In this document: positions 1 through 10,341 of the stretch, piece by piece
How the letters are laid out: every line of letters begins with the position of its first letter
Position numbering within the stretch: position 1 is the stretch's first letter
Source: Aporrectodea caliginosa
Taxonomy: Eukaryota > Annelida > Clitellata > Crassiclitellata > Lumbricidae
Reading direction: 5' to 3'
Length of the DNA: 64,000 bases
NCBI GenBank assembly: GCA_020284085.1
Contig: JACEVL010000687.1
Location: forward strand, 27,501-91,500
The notes under the pieces: model-generated
Databases searched by the model: none
The model's input: the letters and a program-made list of their open reading frames with translations, nothing else
Told to the model about the DNA's origin: nothing
Translations under genes and position numbers: made by a program

Positions 1-64
1 CGGTATTCGCCCAAGGAAACCGACCGCTCCAGCTAATGTCATAATTCCAGTTGAGGCCTTCTGA
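1..64 (+). CDS. 3' end of last exon of an upstream DEG/ENaC channel gene (partial)
   Basis: The first 64 bases read in one frame to a TGA and encode the final 20 residues of a channel. The C-terminal tail (P-T-A-P-A-N-V-I-I-P then V-E-A-F) is nearly identical to the tails of the four complete channel genes downstream, and closest to the first of them, which also ends VEAF rather than VDAF. This is therefore the end of a fifth array member whose transmembrane and extracellular exons lie off the left edge. The tail is cytoplasmic, just after transmembrane segment 2. Identity rests on paralogy with the complete copies; on its own the fragment is too short to classify. Confidence 0.85.
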   Translation, partial: GIRPRKPTAPANVIIPVEAF

Positions 65-300
65 TGTAGGAATCTCAAGATACGTGCTACTGAATAGGTT
101 TTATGAACGATACAAACTTTAGCACTTAGTAAATAGCTAGCACGTTTTAAGTAGCCTAAATGCTGTTGAGACTTCAATTTTTCCATCGTGATTTTTTTTC
201 TCTTAAAACGATTTTTGGACGAAAATGCCAACGCCGCTAAGCAGTTTAATTATAAAAAAAATTATACATGTAGCAAGAGTCTAACGTATCTGCGGTCATG
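65..300 (+). other. 3' UTR/flank conserved between channel paralogues
   Basis: From about 70 to 240 the sequence is clearly related to 19560-19735, downstream of channel A, including the run AATCTCAAGATACGTGCTAC and a shared stretch around GAACGATACAAACTTTAG. Shorter versions occur at about 45128 (after B) and 53988 (after C). Conservation in four units at different distances from the stop suggests a shared 3' UTR or downstream element, although recent duplication alone could explain it. Confidence 0.55.
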
Positions 301-559
301 TAGATACATTTACAACATATCTTAGGAGGAATAAACGATTTTAGTTGTTTTTACAATTAAATTGTTTGCCATTCGATAGTTCATTTGATGGTCTGAACAA
401 GTATATGTTTAAGCATCTGAAGAATCGTAGGTTCAGTGGTGTAGTCGATTGGGTACTGTCAACGGAACTCTTCAAGCTATCCTATCCTGATTCCACTCCT
501 GCGCCACCATACGACCACCATCATCACCGATTGCCGCCGTAGCACCATGCTGTATCCTC

Positions 560-745
560 GGCTTGACCTCCCCGGATTTTGACGTGGCACCGAAACGAAC
601 AGAGGAGTTTGGCTATTGCGGACTTGATTTGATATAGCGCCGGTGAATAAGCTGGTCTCCTGACGTGGCTTTTGTGGGCGCTGAGAAATTTTCGAAGATT
701 TACATTACATTACATTAGCCTACATTACATTACAACGGAACTCTA
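560..745. repeat. Retroelement 3'-end fragment with TTACA repeat tail
   Basis: The stretch contains 'gatatagcgcc', a signature seen at several retroelement 3' ends in this window, followed by a run of TTACA units at about 699-735. A related piece with 'cttgatatagcgccag' occurs at 63272-63290 downstream of channel D. I cannot assign a family or exact ends. Confidence 0.4.
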
Positions 746-2708
746 CATCGCACGGTCAAAATCGACGCAGTTTCTCTATACAGACACGTGTAACAGCGGC
801 TCCGTGTCTTGTAAGAACAGCTACTTTTTTTGACAGTTTTCAATGCCTTGCATATAGTGTTCTTCAGAGCTTCACGAGTCAAGTAACGTTTCGTGTCTCT
901 CGTCCCAGAGTTAAAAGTCTTACAGAGGCGAGTTCGATCGTAACTGGAGTAGTAATTATAGCTAGAATAGAACAAAGATGCGACTTGGACCATTCTGCAT
1001 TCACATAATACAGACATATTGAGCCAGGTTATACTGTATGGGCAGCTTGATAACTCTGTTCTGGAGAACTACTTCCTATGCTTCAGTTTATCAAATAGCA
1101 TTTTGAGATTTGCAAGGTCAGATGCTCTAGCCAGATGAAGGAAAATCCAAATAGATGGGCCATTCGATCTGAACCAGCTTTTCAGCCTCATACTTAACTG
1201 CTTGACGATATATATATTTTTTGTAATATAAATTTTGTCTTAGCCACAATTAAGAGAGCGGTAGATTCGTTTATATTGCTGCAATATCGGTTAATTTATG
1301 CCTTCAGAACATGCATAGATTTGAATTCTTTGCAAGTTTCTTGTTTGCAATAGTTGGAGAAGTTTGGCCTTATTAAAGTGTCGAAGATACAAATTTAGGT
1401 GATTCACTGATTTCATTTCTTAAACAATGCATTTCTTCTCACAATTTGTGTGGACTTTGTGCCTTTATGTGGTTCGCTGATGATGGGATAATCCTGAATC
1501 CGTCCACATCTTTCAAATATAAATATGAATATTTGGAAGCTGTACGTTCTGCACTACTTTCTGCGCTGCTTATGGTGATTAGGTATTTAATAAATTTCTG
1601 ATTTGGCATTTGTCAGGAAATTATTTGCCCTATTAATAAAATTATTTTAAAATCAAGCTTCGTTCAAGTATGGCATAGTTAACCAAATCTAAGTCCAGGT
1701 TAATTGCTATACTACTACAGAACGTGCTTAAGACGTTTCACAAAAGAGCCACGGAGAAAAGCAGGTAGACTAGTGTTATCTATGTGTAGCCTAATAATAA
1801 TAGTTGACCTAACAAAGTTCAAAAGTCCGCTTTCCGATAAAATCTGCCAGTTTCGTTTATGCTAAGCTTCCAAAGTAAAAACTGTATTCCACCGTGAGAG
1901 TAAATAACTCTGTGAGCGTATTTGATTGTCCAGGGGTGGTGTCTTTGATAACCAGTTAACGATGACTTATTAGTTCCAGCATTATTCTCAACCTATAGCG
2001 CTACATCAATATGAAATGAAGCGCATAGCTATTTATATGCAAAAGTCTGGATTTCTGAGCTTCCATTTTGTATGCCATGCAAATCGCAAAAAACAAGACG
2101 TCTTGTACGAGGTCATGTCTATGAAAGAGGTACAGTAGCAACTCTTTGGCCATTTTTAAGGAAACAGCGTGATACTCGAAGGCGTTTTACTCCACGTAGG
2201 CGTAGGCTTTCGACTACTTGAAAGCTGACACTACGGTTGACGGTCATTGGACCAATTGGCCTAAGTCTTTAGTAGGCCCTAATTATGATTGTGTCTATAA
2301 CTGTTTCGCCCCACTTATATCATTGGTAATACAACCAGAAGATTTACAACAACGTTTCGTCATATGTGAGTAGCGTAAAAGATAATTAAGCTGTTGCAGC
2401 TTTGCAAGAACTTCCTTATTCTATTTACACGGACAGGTAGGCCTAAGCCTACGCATAGAAGTTCCGTCAGTTTCATTGTAATATCGAAAGCGAAACTAGT
2501 CCGGATGAAGCTGCAACGCTCCGGAGTAAAGTGCGCTCTGTATAAGTTGGCTTATAACAAGTCATTTAATTACAGCAAGACCATTTTGTTGCAAATGCCC
2601 AGCCGCGTGAATGAATACGAACAAAATGATTCAGGCACTGGCGTAAAACTCATACAGGACTCACAGGAATATTCGAATAGGCCATTAAATTAATATAGGC
2701 CTTGACCG
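746..2708. other. Intergenic, no gene recognised
   Basis: I see no coding exon, splice-bounded frame or structured RNA that I can support. A 99-codon open frame at 2394-2693 has no recognisable domain and no counterpart in the duplicated unit. The sequence is AT-rich with scattered TAGGCCTA/TAGCCTA motifs. Confidence 0.5.
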
Positions 2709-2711
2709 TCT

Positions 2712-2742
<31 letters not shown>

Positions 2743-3745
2743 TTTGAATCAGTGTACAGCAAGAACTCAATAGAAGAAACATAACATACATTAAAACAAT
2801 GTTCAGAAATGATAACTAGACAAGTTAATGTGTATTGTATAAACAGTGCAATGATAAGATACATCAGTTCATAAGCGATAGAATAGCAACTAATGAGGAG
2901 AAGAAGCACAAAGTGCTCATCGAGTCATCCCCATAGGTAGGAAAACTAGATGGGTAGGGTGGGTACTAGAACCAAAAACAGAAAGGCTACATCAGGAAAA
3001 GGATCACTAGAAGTCAACAATATTAGTTTCGAGTAAAGTAGGATAATTTAGGAGTACTGAGAGACCAATAAGGATTTAAAAGTATATTTGAAGGATGAAA
3101 GAGAAAGGGCAGATCGTACAGAAGGATCAATAGAATTCCATAGTTTGGGACCCGTGATACGAACCGAGGAAGAGCGAGCCCCAATTCTAGATAAAGCAGA
3201 TCGATAATCGTGCTTCTTACGTGTATTATATCGGTGGAGGTCAGAATTAGTTGTGAAAAAATTTTTAAATATGGGAGGAAGAAGACCCGTCTGATGCCTA
3301 TACATAAGAGTGGCCAGTTGTTGACGATAAATATCATATATGGAGAGTAAATTGAGAGACTTGAAAAGTGGGGAACTATGGGCAAGGTAATGTACACCCG
3401 CAATAATTCTAATCAATCTCTTCTGGAGTAAAAAAAATAGGTTTAAGGTGATTTGGAGAGCCTCCAGCCCAAGCAGTAGTACAGTACGTTAAGTAGGGCA
3501 GCATAAGCGAATTATATAAATTCCTTAGGATTCCAGTAGGCAGCTTCCACTTGAGTGTGTTAATAATGCCCACCACCTTAGATACTTTGTTTTTAATCAT
3601 CAAAATATGGTCATGCCAAGTCAAGTGTTCATCAAGAATAACACCTAAAAATTTTACATTAGGAACACGTTTCAGTTCAACAAAATTTATTAGTAGGCAG
3701 CTGCCTTTGGCTAGGAAGAAATTGTGAGTCAAAATACCGAAGCCG
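2709..3745 (-). mobile_element. 5'-truncated CR1/Jockey-type LINE, C-terminal ORF2 fragment
   Basis: On the minus strand two overlapping frames (3732-3409 and 3416-3048) read as the region after the reverse-transcriptase core: F-L-G-V-I-L-D-E-H-L-T-W, then L-P-Y-L-T-Y-C, then I-R-I-I-A-G and I-T-G-P-K-L-W-N-S-I. This is the usual order in CR1/Jockey-clade LINEs. The frame changes near 3415, so the fragment is broken. The 3' end sits at low coordinates with a TTTA-type tetranucleotide tail at 2709-2743. The 5' end is lost at the trinucleotide microsatellite. Same general class as the near-complete element at 36.3-40.9 kb, but a different tail repeat. Confidence 0.8.
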
Positions 3746-4440
<695 letters not shown>

Positions 4441-4818
4441 ATAAATTTGCACAGAAACTATAAATAGACCCCATTTTCCATGTCAAATATTTATTTTAGC
4501 AATGTTTTAATTAATGGCTCTAGATGTCTGAGATGCCTAAAGAAATAGAATCGTGATAAATATATAAGAACAATGAGTAGGCCTACATTATTTTTTGCGC
4601 CATTTGGGATAGCTTGAACCATTACTGAAAACATTGTTAAAATAAATATTTTAGATGCAAACAAATAAATGTAGTTTCTGTTCACATTTTTTGTTACTGT
4701 ATAATTGGCGAAACGTTACTGCTATGCAGATGTTTATATATGTTCTGATGTGTCATGTTTGTGCAAGGTTAACACTACACCGACTTCAGTAATACCTGGT
4801 GACCAGAAGAATCTCTTG

Positions 4819-7605
4819 ATGGAGAATGAATATTTTGCACCTCTAGTGTCTGTAAAAAGAAGTGCTTCTGCTGACCTCTGCAATGTTTGTCAAGCAAACG
4901 AAGATAGTGCCGAGGGTCACGTCGCCCCAGCAACAGCGCACTGCATTGAATGCCACGAAAACCTGTGCGACGAGTGCAGCTGGCATCACAAAAGACAGAA
5001 GCTCAGCCGGCTACATAGAGTTGTTGCTTTGTCAACCGATAATAAATACACAACAGATTGGAAGTCGAGTGTGTGCGACGAACACGGTAAGGTACAGCAG
5101 ATGTACTGCGTCGAGTGTAAATTATCCATATGTATGGGATGCTTTGAAGAAAGCCACCAGTTGCACAAATGTACCACAATCAACAAAGCTGCAGAGGATT
5201 TCAAGTACCGCATCAAATCTGAACTGGAAAAAGTTGCTGAGAGCTATTCTTTTGATACAAACATGAAACGTCTCGTAGAACAGAACGAGAGAGACTTCAT
5301 CGAAGAATCGAAAAACTTACAAGATGAGATATTCAGAAGGGGTTCGGAATTGAAAGATATCGTAGAACAACACACAAACAGTCTTTCAAGGGAACTTCTC
5401 TTCATATCTGAAAAACGGCTTAAACAAATGAAAGAAGCGAAAGTAGAAATCGGTAACCATCTGGTGAAGATTGAAAAGTTCAAAAGTTCCTGTAAGGAGA
5501 TGTTAGATAACGGGTCCGCCGGCGAAATCTTAAAAGCTGTTCAACCGAAAACATCACACAGTCGAAGCTTTCACTTAAGGAGTCTCATATTGAAGACTTT
5601 CTCAGTTTGAACAACGTCATTGGTACCATAACAGGTTGGCTGAAATCATGTTTGTACTATTACTGTATATAATTAATTAATTAATAATAATAATGAAATT
5701 TCTATCCTGAACGTAATTATTTCTTTCCTAAGGGATCATTCCTCCCTGTTGCGAATTCGTTTAAAATAACTGTCAAGACACCAAATTTCTGTTTGTCACA
5801 TGTTTTATATACAACGAATATTTTACAGCTTACAAATCGAACACGATCCATAATGGCGTTCATTAAAATAGGCAGCGGAGGTGAAGGATCTCACTCGATT
5901 GGATTCATTGTAGAGGTTGAGGCCATTACATAGGGTCGCGATTAAGCGTATACACTTGCACTGTCTGCCTTGTCTTTCGCCGTGCACAATAGATCATCAC
6001 ACAGTCGAAGCTCTCACTTAAGAAGTCTCATATTGAAGACTTTCTGAACGTCATTGGTACCATAGCAGGTTTGCGACCGTTATATGTTTGTATTATTATA
6101 GTATTTCGCATATTAATCAATTGGTAATTATAATAATATACAAATATATTTATAAAATTATTTCTATCCTTAACGTAATAATTACTTTACTTATGGATCA
6201 TTATTACCTGTCGCGAATTGGTTTAATATAATTAGCAAAAAGCAAATTCCTGTTTGTCAGACGTTTTATATACAAGGTTTATTAACAGCTTACAAAGACT
6301 CTTCCTGGCACAATCCGCACACTGGAGCCATAATGGCGAGGCACTCATGAAAGTGGGCAGCGGTGGTGAAGGATCTCACTCGATCGACTCATGGTAGACG
6401 TTGAGGCCATTACATTGGGTCGCTATAGAAAAGCGTATACACTTGCACATTCCTCCTTGTCTTTCGCCGTGCAAAACAGACCATCTGTCATACCAGCTCA
6501 CTATTCAGTATACAAAGACACACGAACCACCAGACTTTGCCAATTTCTGTAACATAACATTGTACCTTTGATAAAAGAATAAAAAAACAATAATAGGAGG
6601 CCGTGGTAATATTAATAATAATATATATCAAAGAAATGTCAGTAACTTTTAGCTTGTGACTTAACATTCAGTTATGGCATATTTCGAATGGGAACATAGT
6701 ACAGTTTAAAAGTCATATTAATATTTAAAAGTAGTTAGCCTACATTGGCTTATTTTGATAACTCGCATTTTTCTGTAGGTATCTCATATTCGTCAATCAG
6801 ACTGAAAGCCAAGCTAAACATTGGCCAGAGACCATCATGCGGAGTAACAAAGAGACAGAACAAAATCTACGTCTTGTGCCACAGCCCTTCTTCCATTCTT
6901 ATCTTTCAAGATGACGAACCGTTTCTGCTTCAGACTGAAATTAAAACTGATGCCATTCGAAAGCCATGCGACATAGTAGCAAGTGAAAAGTCGAAATGCC
7001 TTTTCATCAGTGATAGGGAAAATGAATGCGTTTGGCGGATGGGAGAGGATTTCATGGTCATCAGCTGGTTGACAGGAGTTGGGGATTCATACACTTTGTC
7101 GCTGACTATGGACGATAGACTCATAACAGTAAGAAGGGGCCAGCCTGCCAGTCTGGAATTATACGGACCTCACATTTCCAGCATTCAAAAGATCGTGAAG
7201 CTTCCACAGTGCATTGCAAACCCATGCCACGCAGTTGAGGCATCGCTTGGTCATTTCGTAATATGTTGCGGAGGCTGGTATAGCCACACATCACAGTTAT
7301 ATGAGTTAACAGAATACGGTAAAATTCTTCGTAAGTTTGACTGTGGAGAGGTGTTAGAGCTGTGCATTCCTCGCCATCTGTCGGCTGATCTTGATGGTAG
7401 GGTGTTCGTGGCTGACTCGTGGGGTAGCAGGGTATTACTTTTTGAATTACTATCGGAATCGGGCAGGGCAATCTCGAAAGGAGACAAAGAAGGAGTTCTG
7501 TCACCGTGGAGACTCTGCTTTGATAATGAGAAGCGGCATCTGATCGTCGTGCACGGCCACGAAAAAAATGGAACTGTTGGAATTTACAGCATGGATTTAG
7601 CATAG
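4819..7605 (+). pseudogene. B-box/coiled-coil/beta-propeller (TRIM-like) gene, copy 1, frameshifted
   Basis: Exon 1 starts at the ATG at 4819, chosen because homology with copy 2 becomes continuous in frame there. It encodes two B-box zinc fingers (first C-N-V-C..C-I-E-C..C-D-E-C; second C-D-E-H..C-V-E-C..C-M-G-C..H-Q-L-H) and a coiled coil. After codon 240 it lacks the 55 bp present in copy 2 at 23224-23278. The break lies between 5540 and 5541 with a shared 'gt', shifts the frame and ends at TGA 5608-5610 just before the expected donor at 5635. Exon 2 (6779-7605, acceptor TAG at 6776-6778) still has an intact 274-residue propeller frame beginning G-I-S-Y-S-S. Joined at the expected sites, the exons are out of phase. 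It is thus a pseudogene, or encodes a shortened 263-aa B-box/coiled-coil protein. The intact exon 2 suggests recent breakage. No RING domain is visible upstream. Confidence 0.75.
5552..6490 (+). repeat. 443-bp imperfect tandem duplication of exon-1 tail plus intron start
   Basis: The 16-mer CATCACACAGTCGAAG occurs at 5552-5567 and again at 5995-6010. After each, the same order follows: exon-1 tail, donor-like AG|GTT, 'taacgtaat', 'atggatcatt', 'tgtttgtca', 'aatggcg' and 'gtatacacttgca'. The copies have diverged by small indels, including 9 bp lost in the second exon tail. TRIM copy 2 has only one unit, so the duplication arose after the gene duplicated. Confidence 0.85.
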
Positions 7606-8640
7606 ACTTAAATCACTAGGTTACAGTCTACATGCATGATGGTAAACCAGCATTTGTTCGAGACTATAGTTGTAAAAACGGTTCTTTTTCGTTTTTATTT
7701 TTTCCAGAAAACGTCGTTCTTTGGTTTTTTTATTTTTCATCTTGTTTTTTTCCGTTTTCTATTTCTTTATGTGACTTTATATATTTATATACTGTCTGTT
7801 ATTATTTGATTAATTTAATTTTTTTCTGATATCCCTTACGTAACACGTTGTCTCCGTCCTTTCAAGGATTCATCTAACTTTAGTCACTATTTAATGTCAT
7901 TCGTTGAGAAATAAATAGCGCAGTACAGGAAATAAAATTTATAAAAGTTATTTGAATTTCTAAGTTATCCAAAATGCGAAATGTTGTCTTTGTACTCAGT
8001 AATCTCTGATTGACTGATAAACTGACTCATAGTCTATTACTCCATATCAAGTTCTTATAGAAGTAAAAATTGTAAGTACAATTTTAAATTAAGTAGGCTA
8101 CACTGTATACTTGCAGTTTAGTTTTTAATTGTTTATGTCAGCATGGACTTATGTGGACTTATGTTTACAATTTAAATTTGAGAAGATTTCAGTTTTTATA
8201 ATTTCTCAGTTCCTTATTAAACCAACCTTATAAAAAAAGAATATAATTGTTGTAGAGTAATGTTACTTGGTGTTTATTAATAAAGTTGTGTTATTTACTG
8301 ATTAAAATTAAATTCCGTAAACAAGGTTTTCAGTTTAAAATGCAGTAGGCCTACAAAGATGTTGCAAATTCAATTAAATTACTATCAACTTTTTTTCATA
8401 AACTTTAAGCATAAACAAGTGTAATTTTAGTTTTGAAAAAACTAGATCACGGTTCTTCCCTATCCTCTTTTTATTTCACTTTTTACCGTTTTTAACAACT
8501 TTAGTCACGAGATTATTTTTACAACTCTGTTGATTCCAAGTCAGGTTTGATCTTTCATGCTTTTTATAGGTAATTCTGCACCTGAATCTGCGTTTCATTC
8601 ATAGCATTAGGCTGACAACAGGAATGAAAGTAACAAAAAG
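7606..8640. other. 3' flank of TRIM copy 1, no gene
   Basis: The first ~60 bp match the flank of TRIM copy 2 ('acttaaatc', 'ctacatgca', 'acatttgttcgaga'). Homology resumes at about 8510-8620 ('tgttgattcca', 'aatctgcgtttc', matching 25080-25155). The ~850 bp in between are absent from the copy-2 side and are AT-rich, with no coding or transposon hallmark that I can identify. Possible polyadenylation signals AATAAA occur near 7910 and 7931. Confidence 0.5.
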
Positions 8641-8642
8641 TA

Positions 8643-9634
8643 GGGGAGAATGTCCTGCATTGGGTCAATTTTTACATTTTTATGCATACAATTGGTATTA
8701 GTTGTAGTGCATCCTTATTTTGTTGTCATTATCAGAAAGAGCAACGTTTAATCAATCGAATGTGATCACCATACTACTACATTATTGCAAGAATAAACCA
8801 TAAAAATTTAGTATTTTCCTCACTGGAACCAATCTCGCTCCCAATGCAGGCCACTATGGCCTGCATTGGGACACTGCTTGGAGAGCGTTGGGTCAAGCAC
8901 CTGATCTTGTTCTAATCAGGTTCAATAGAGTGTAACAGCTCATATTGCAGTTGAAGATGATATTCTGTTTCACAAAATATACAGTAAATTATTATTATTT
9001 GTCCCTAGGTACCTCAGATCCACCAGGAATTAAAATCTTATTATTAGTAGGTAAGCGTGTCCTGCATTGGGTCAATTTTGTTCATTTTAATGCATAAATT
9101 TGGTGTTAGTTGTAGTATATATCCTCTTGTTGTCACCAAATATTATTTAGATATACGTCTACCTGAAGTCATAAAATATACAGCAAAACTATTTAAGTTT
9201 AATTTTCTATGAATGGCATGTATTGGGTATGTCCCAATGCAGGCCATCAGTGCATGTCCCAATGCAGGCCATCAATGGGCGGTTACCTATTTTCAGATAA
9301 TACAAAAGGTAACATGCATATGACCTCCAAATTTCATCATATGCTTCGAAATATACTGTCCTAAATACTTCACAGAAATGTTTGGCTAAATTAGCACCAG
9401 ATAATTAATTCATTGACTGAGACTGTAAGAGTAAAAGTTACTTTTTTGACCTCAAAATGAAGATATGCAGTATCTCTGTCAAAAGCTTTTCAATTCGCAG
9501 CAAAAGGCGCCTGATCACTATCTCATCAAAAATACGTTCGCTGGGCGACGCCACACGCGATAATCATATAACCACGGCTTAGATACCACCACTGTCCCAA
9601 TGCAGGACATGTCCCAATGCAGGACATTCTCCCC
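8643..9634. mobile_element. ~1-kb MITE-like DNA element, 22-bp TIRs, TA target duplication
   Basis: It begins GGGGAGAATGTCCTGCATTG (8643) and ends with the exact complement (9613-9634), flanked by TA at 8641-8642 and 9635-9636. The core TCCTGCATTGGG or its complement recurs internally at about 8862, 9060, 9232, 9258 and 9596, and an ~85-bp direct repeat links 8651 with 9059. No transposase frame is visible, so it is non-autonomous. Flanking homology to the other TRIM copy continues on both sides, so it inserted after the duplication. The TA target suggests a Tc1/mariner or related superfamily, which is not established. Confidence 0.85.
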
Positions 9635-10341
9635 TAATATTGCAATTGACTTTGACATTTAAATCATCATCTTTATCTGCGTTTAACGTTCATAATTTTA
9701 TATATACTACACGATAAAGAAAGAGGGATTCTGTATTTCAATAACTGGCTTAAAATACACGGTTGATAATTATGGCAGTTTTTAGCTGACAGAAATAATC
9801 TAAAAACTGCCAACTGACTGCAATGTAAATGCCATTGACAGAAAACTGTCTTCGACAAACGCATGTCACCTATGCCTGTAACTTCGAATCACCAAGCATT
9901 AGCAGGATGTCGTCTTGCACGATTGTACTGTACATGTATTAATGAGAGCACGTTACTTCGATCCAAGCAATTTACAGTGACACTAAAATGTATACACACT
10001 GTTACACAGGGATCTTCGCGTCAATATGTTTTACTTTTATGCCGATAGAAACATCAGCTGGAATTGCCAATCAGCCACACAGAAATTTCGATTTTCCAGG
10101 CGTTGTAGGTTTAGAAGCATTTAGCTTTTAACGACTGTGTGGGTGGGCTAAGAGCTTATGGATGGCGCTCTGAATTCAGTTCACTCATCATGAAAAGGTA
10201 GGCCTATATTTTTACTACAACAGTTTTTCAGTTTTGTCACTGCAGTTTATAGGTGAATGGTGCATAGAGTATTTGAAAACGTGGACTTTTAGCTCGTATA
10301 ATAAAGTTTCACACTCAGTCGAAATTGCAGTTTTCTTCACG
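9635..10341 (+). promoter_or_regulatory. Upstream region of channel A
   Basis: It shares scattered blocks with the upstream regions of B and C: 'caagcattag' near 9890, 'attaatgagagcac' near 9938, 'cttcgcgtcaat' near 10013, and 'tcagttcactc' near 10177, which also occurs upstream of D. No TATA box or start site can be fixed. Promoter function is inferred from position and paralogue conservation. Confidence 0.4.

Noticed and set aside
345..1017. Short open frames at 345-542 and on the minus strand at 730-1017
   Set aside because: Composition and lack of homology suggest chance. The first ends in a His/Pro-rich simple stretch.
2394..2693. 99-aa open frame as a small gene
   Set aside because: No domain, no signal peptide and no counterpart in the duplicated unit; length is within chance for this much sequence.
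4705..4818. Upstream in-frame ATG at 4705 as start of TRIM copy 1
   Set aside because: The 38 extra residues align poorly with copy 2, where an AG acceptor-like site interrupts the same stretch; conserved coding begins at the ATG at 4819.
6930..7603. Minus-strand open frames of 64-160 codons
   Set aside because: They lie antisense to the propeller exon of TRIM copy 1. The matching region of copy 2 shows shorter frames, as expected for shadows.
8651..9640. Regularly recurring GTCCTGCATTGGG considered as a CRISPR-like or satellite array
   Set aside because: Spacing is irregular, both orientations occur, and perfect TIRs with TA flanks identify a DNA transposon.
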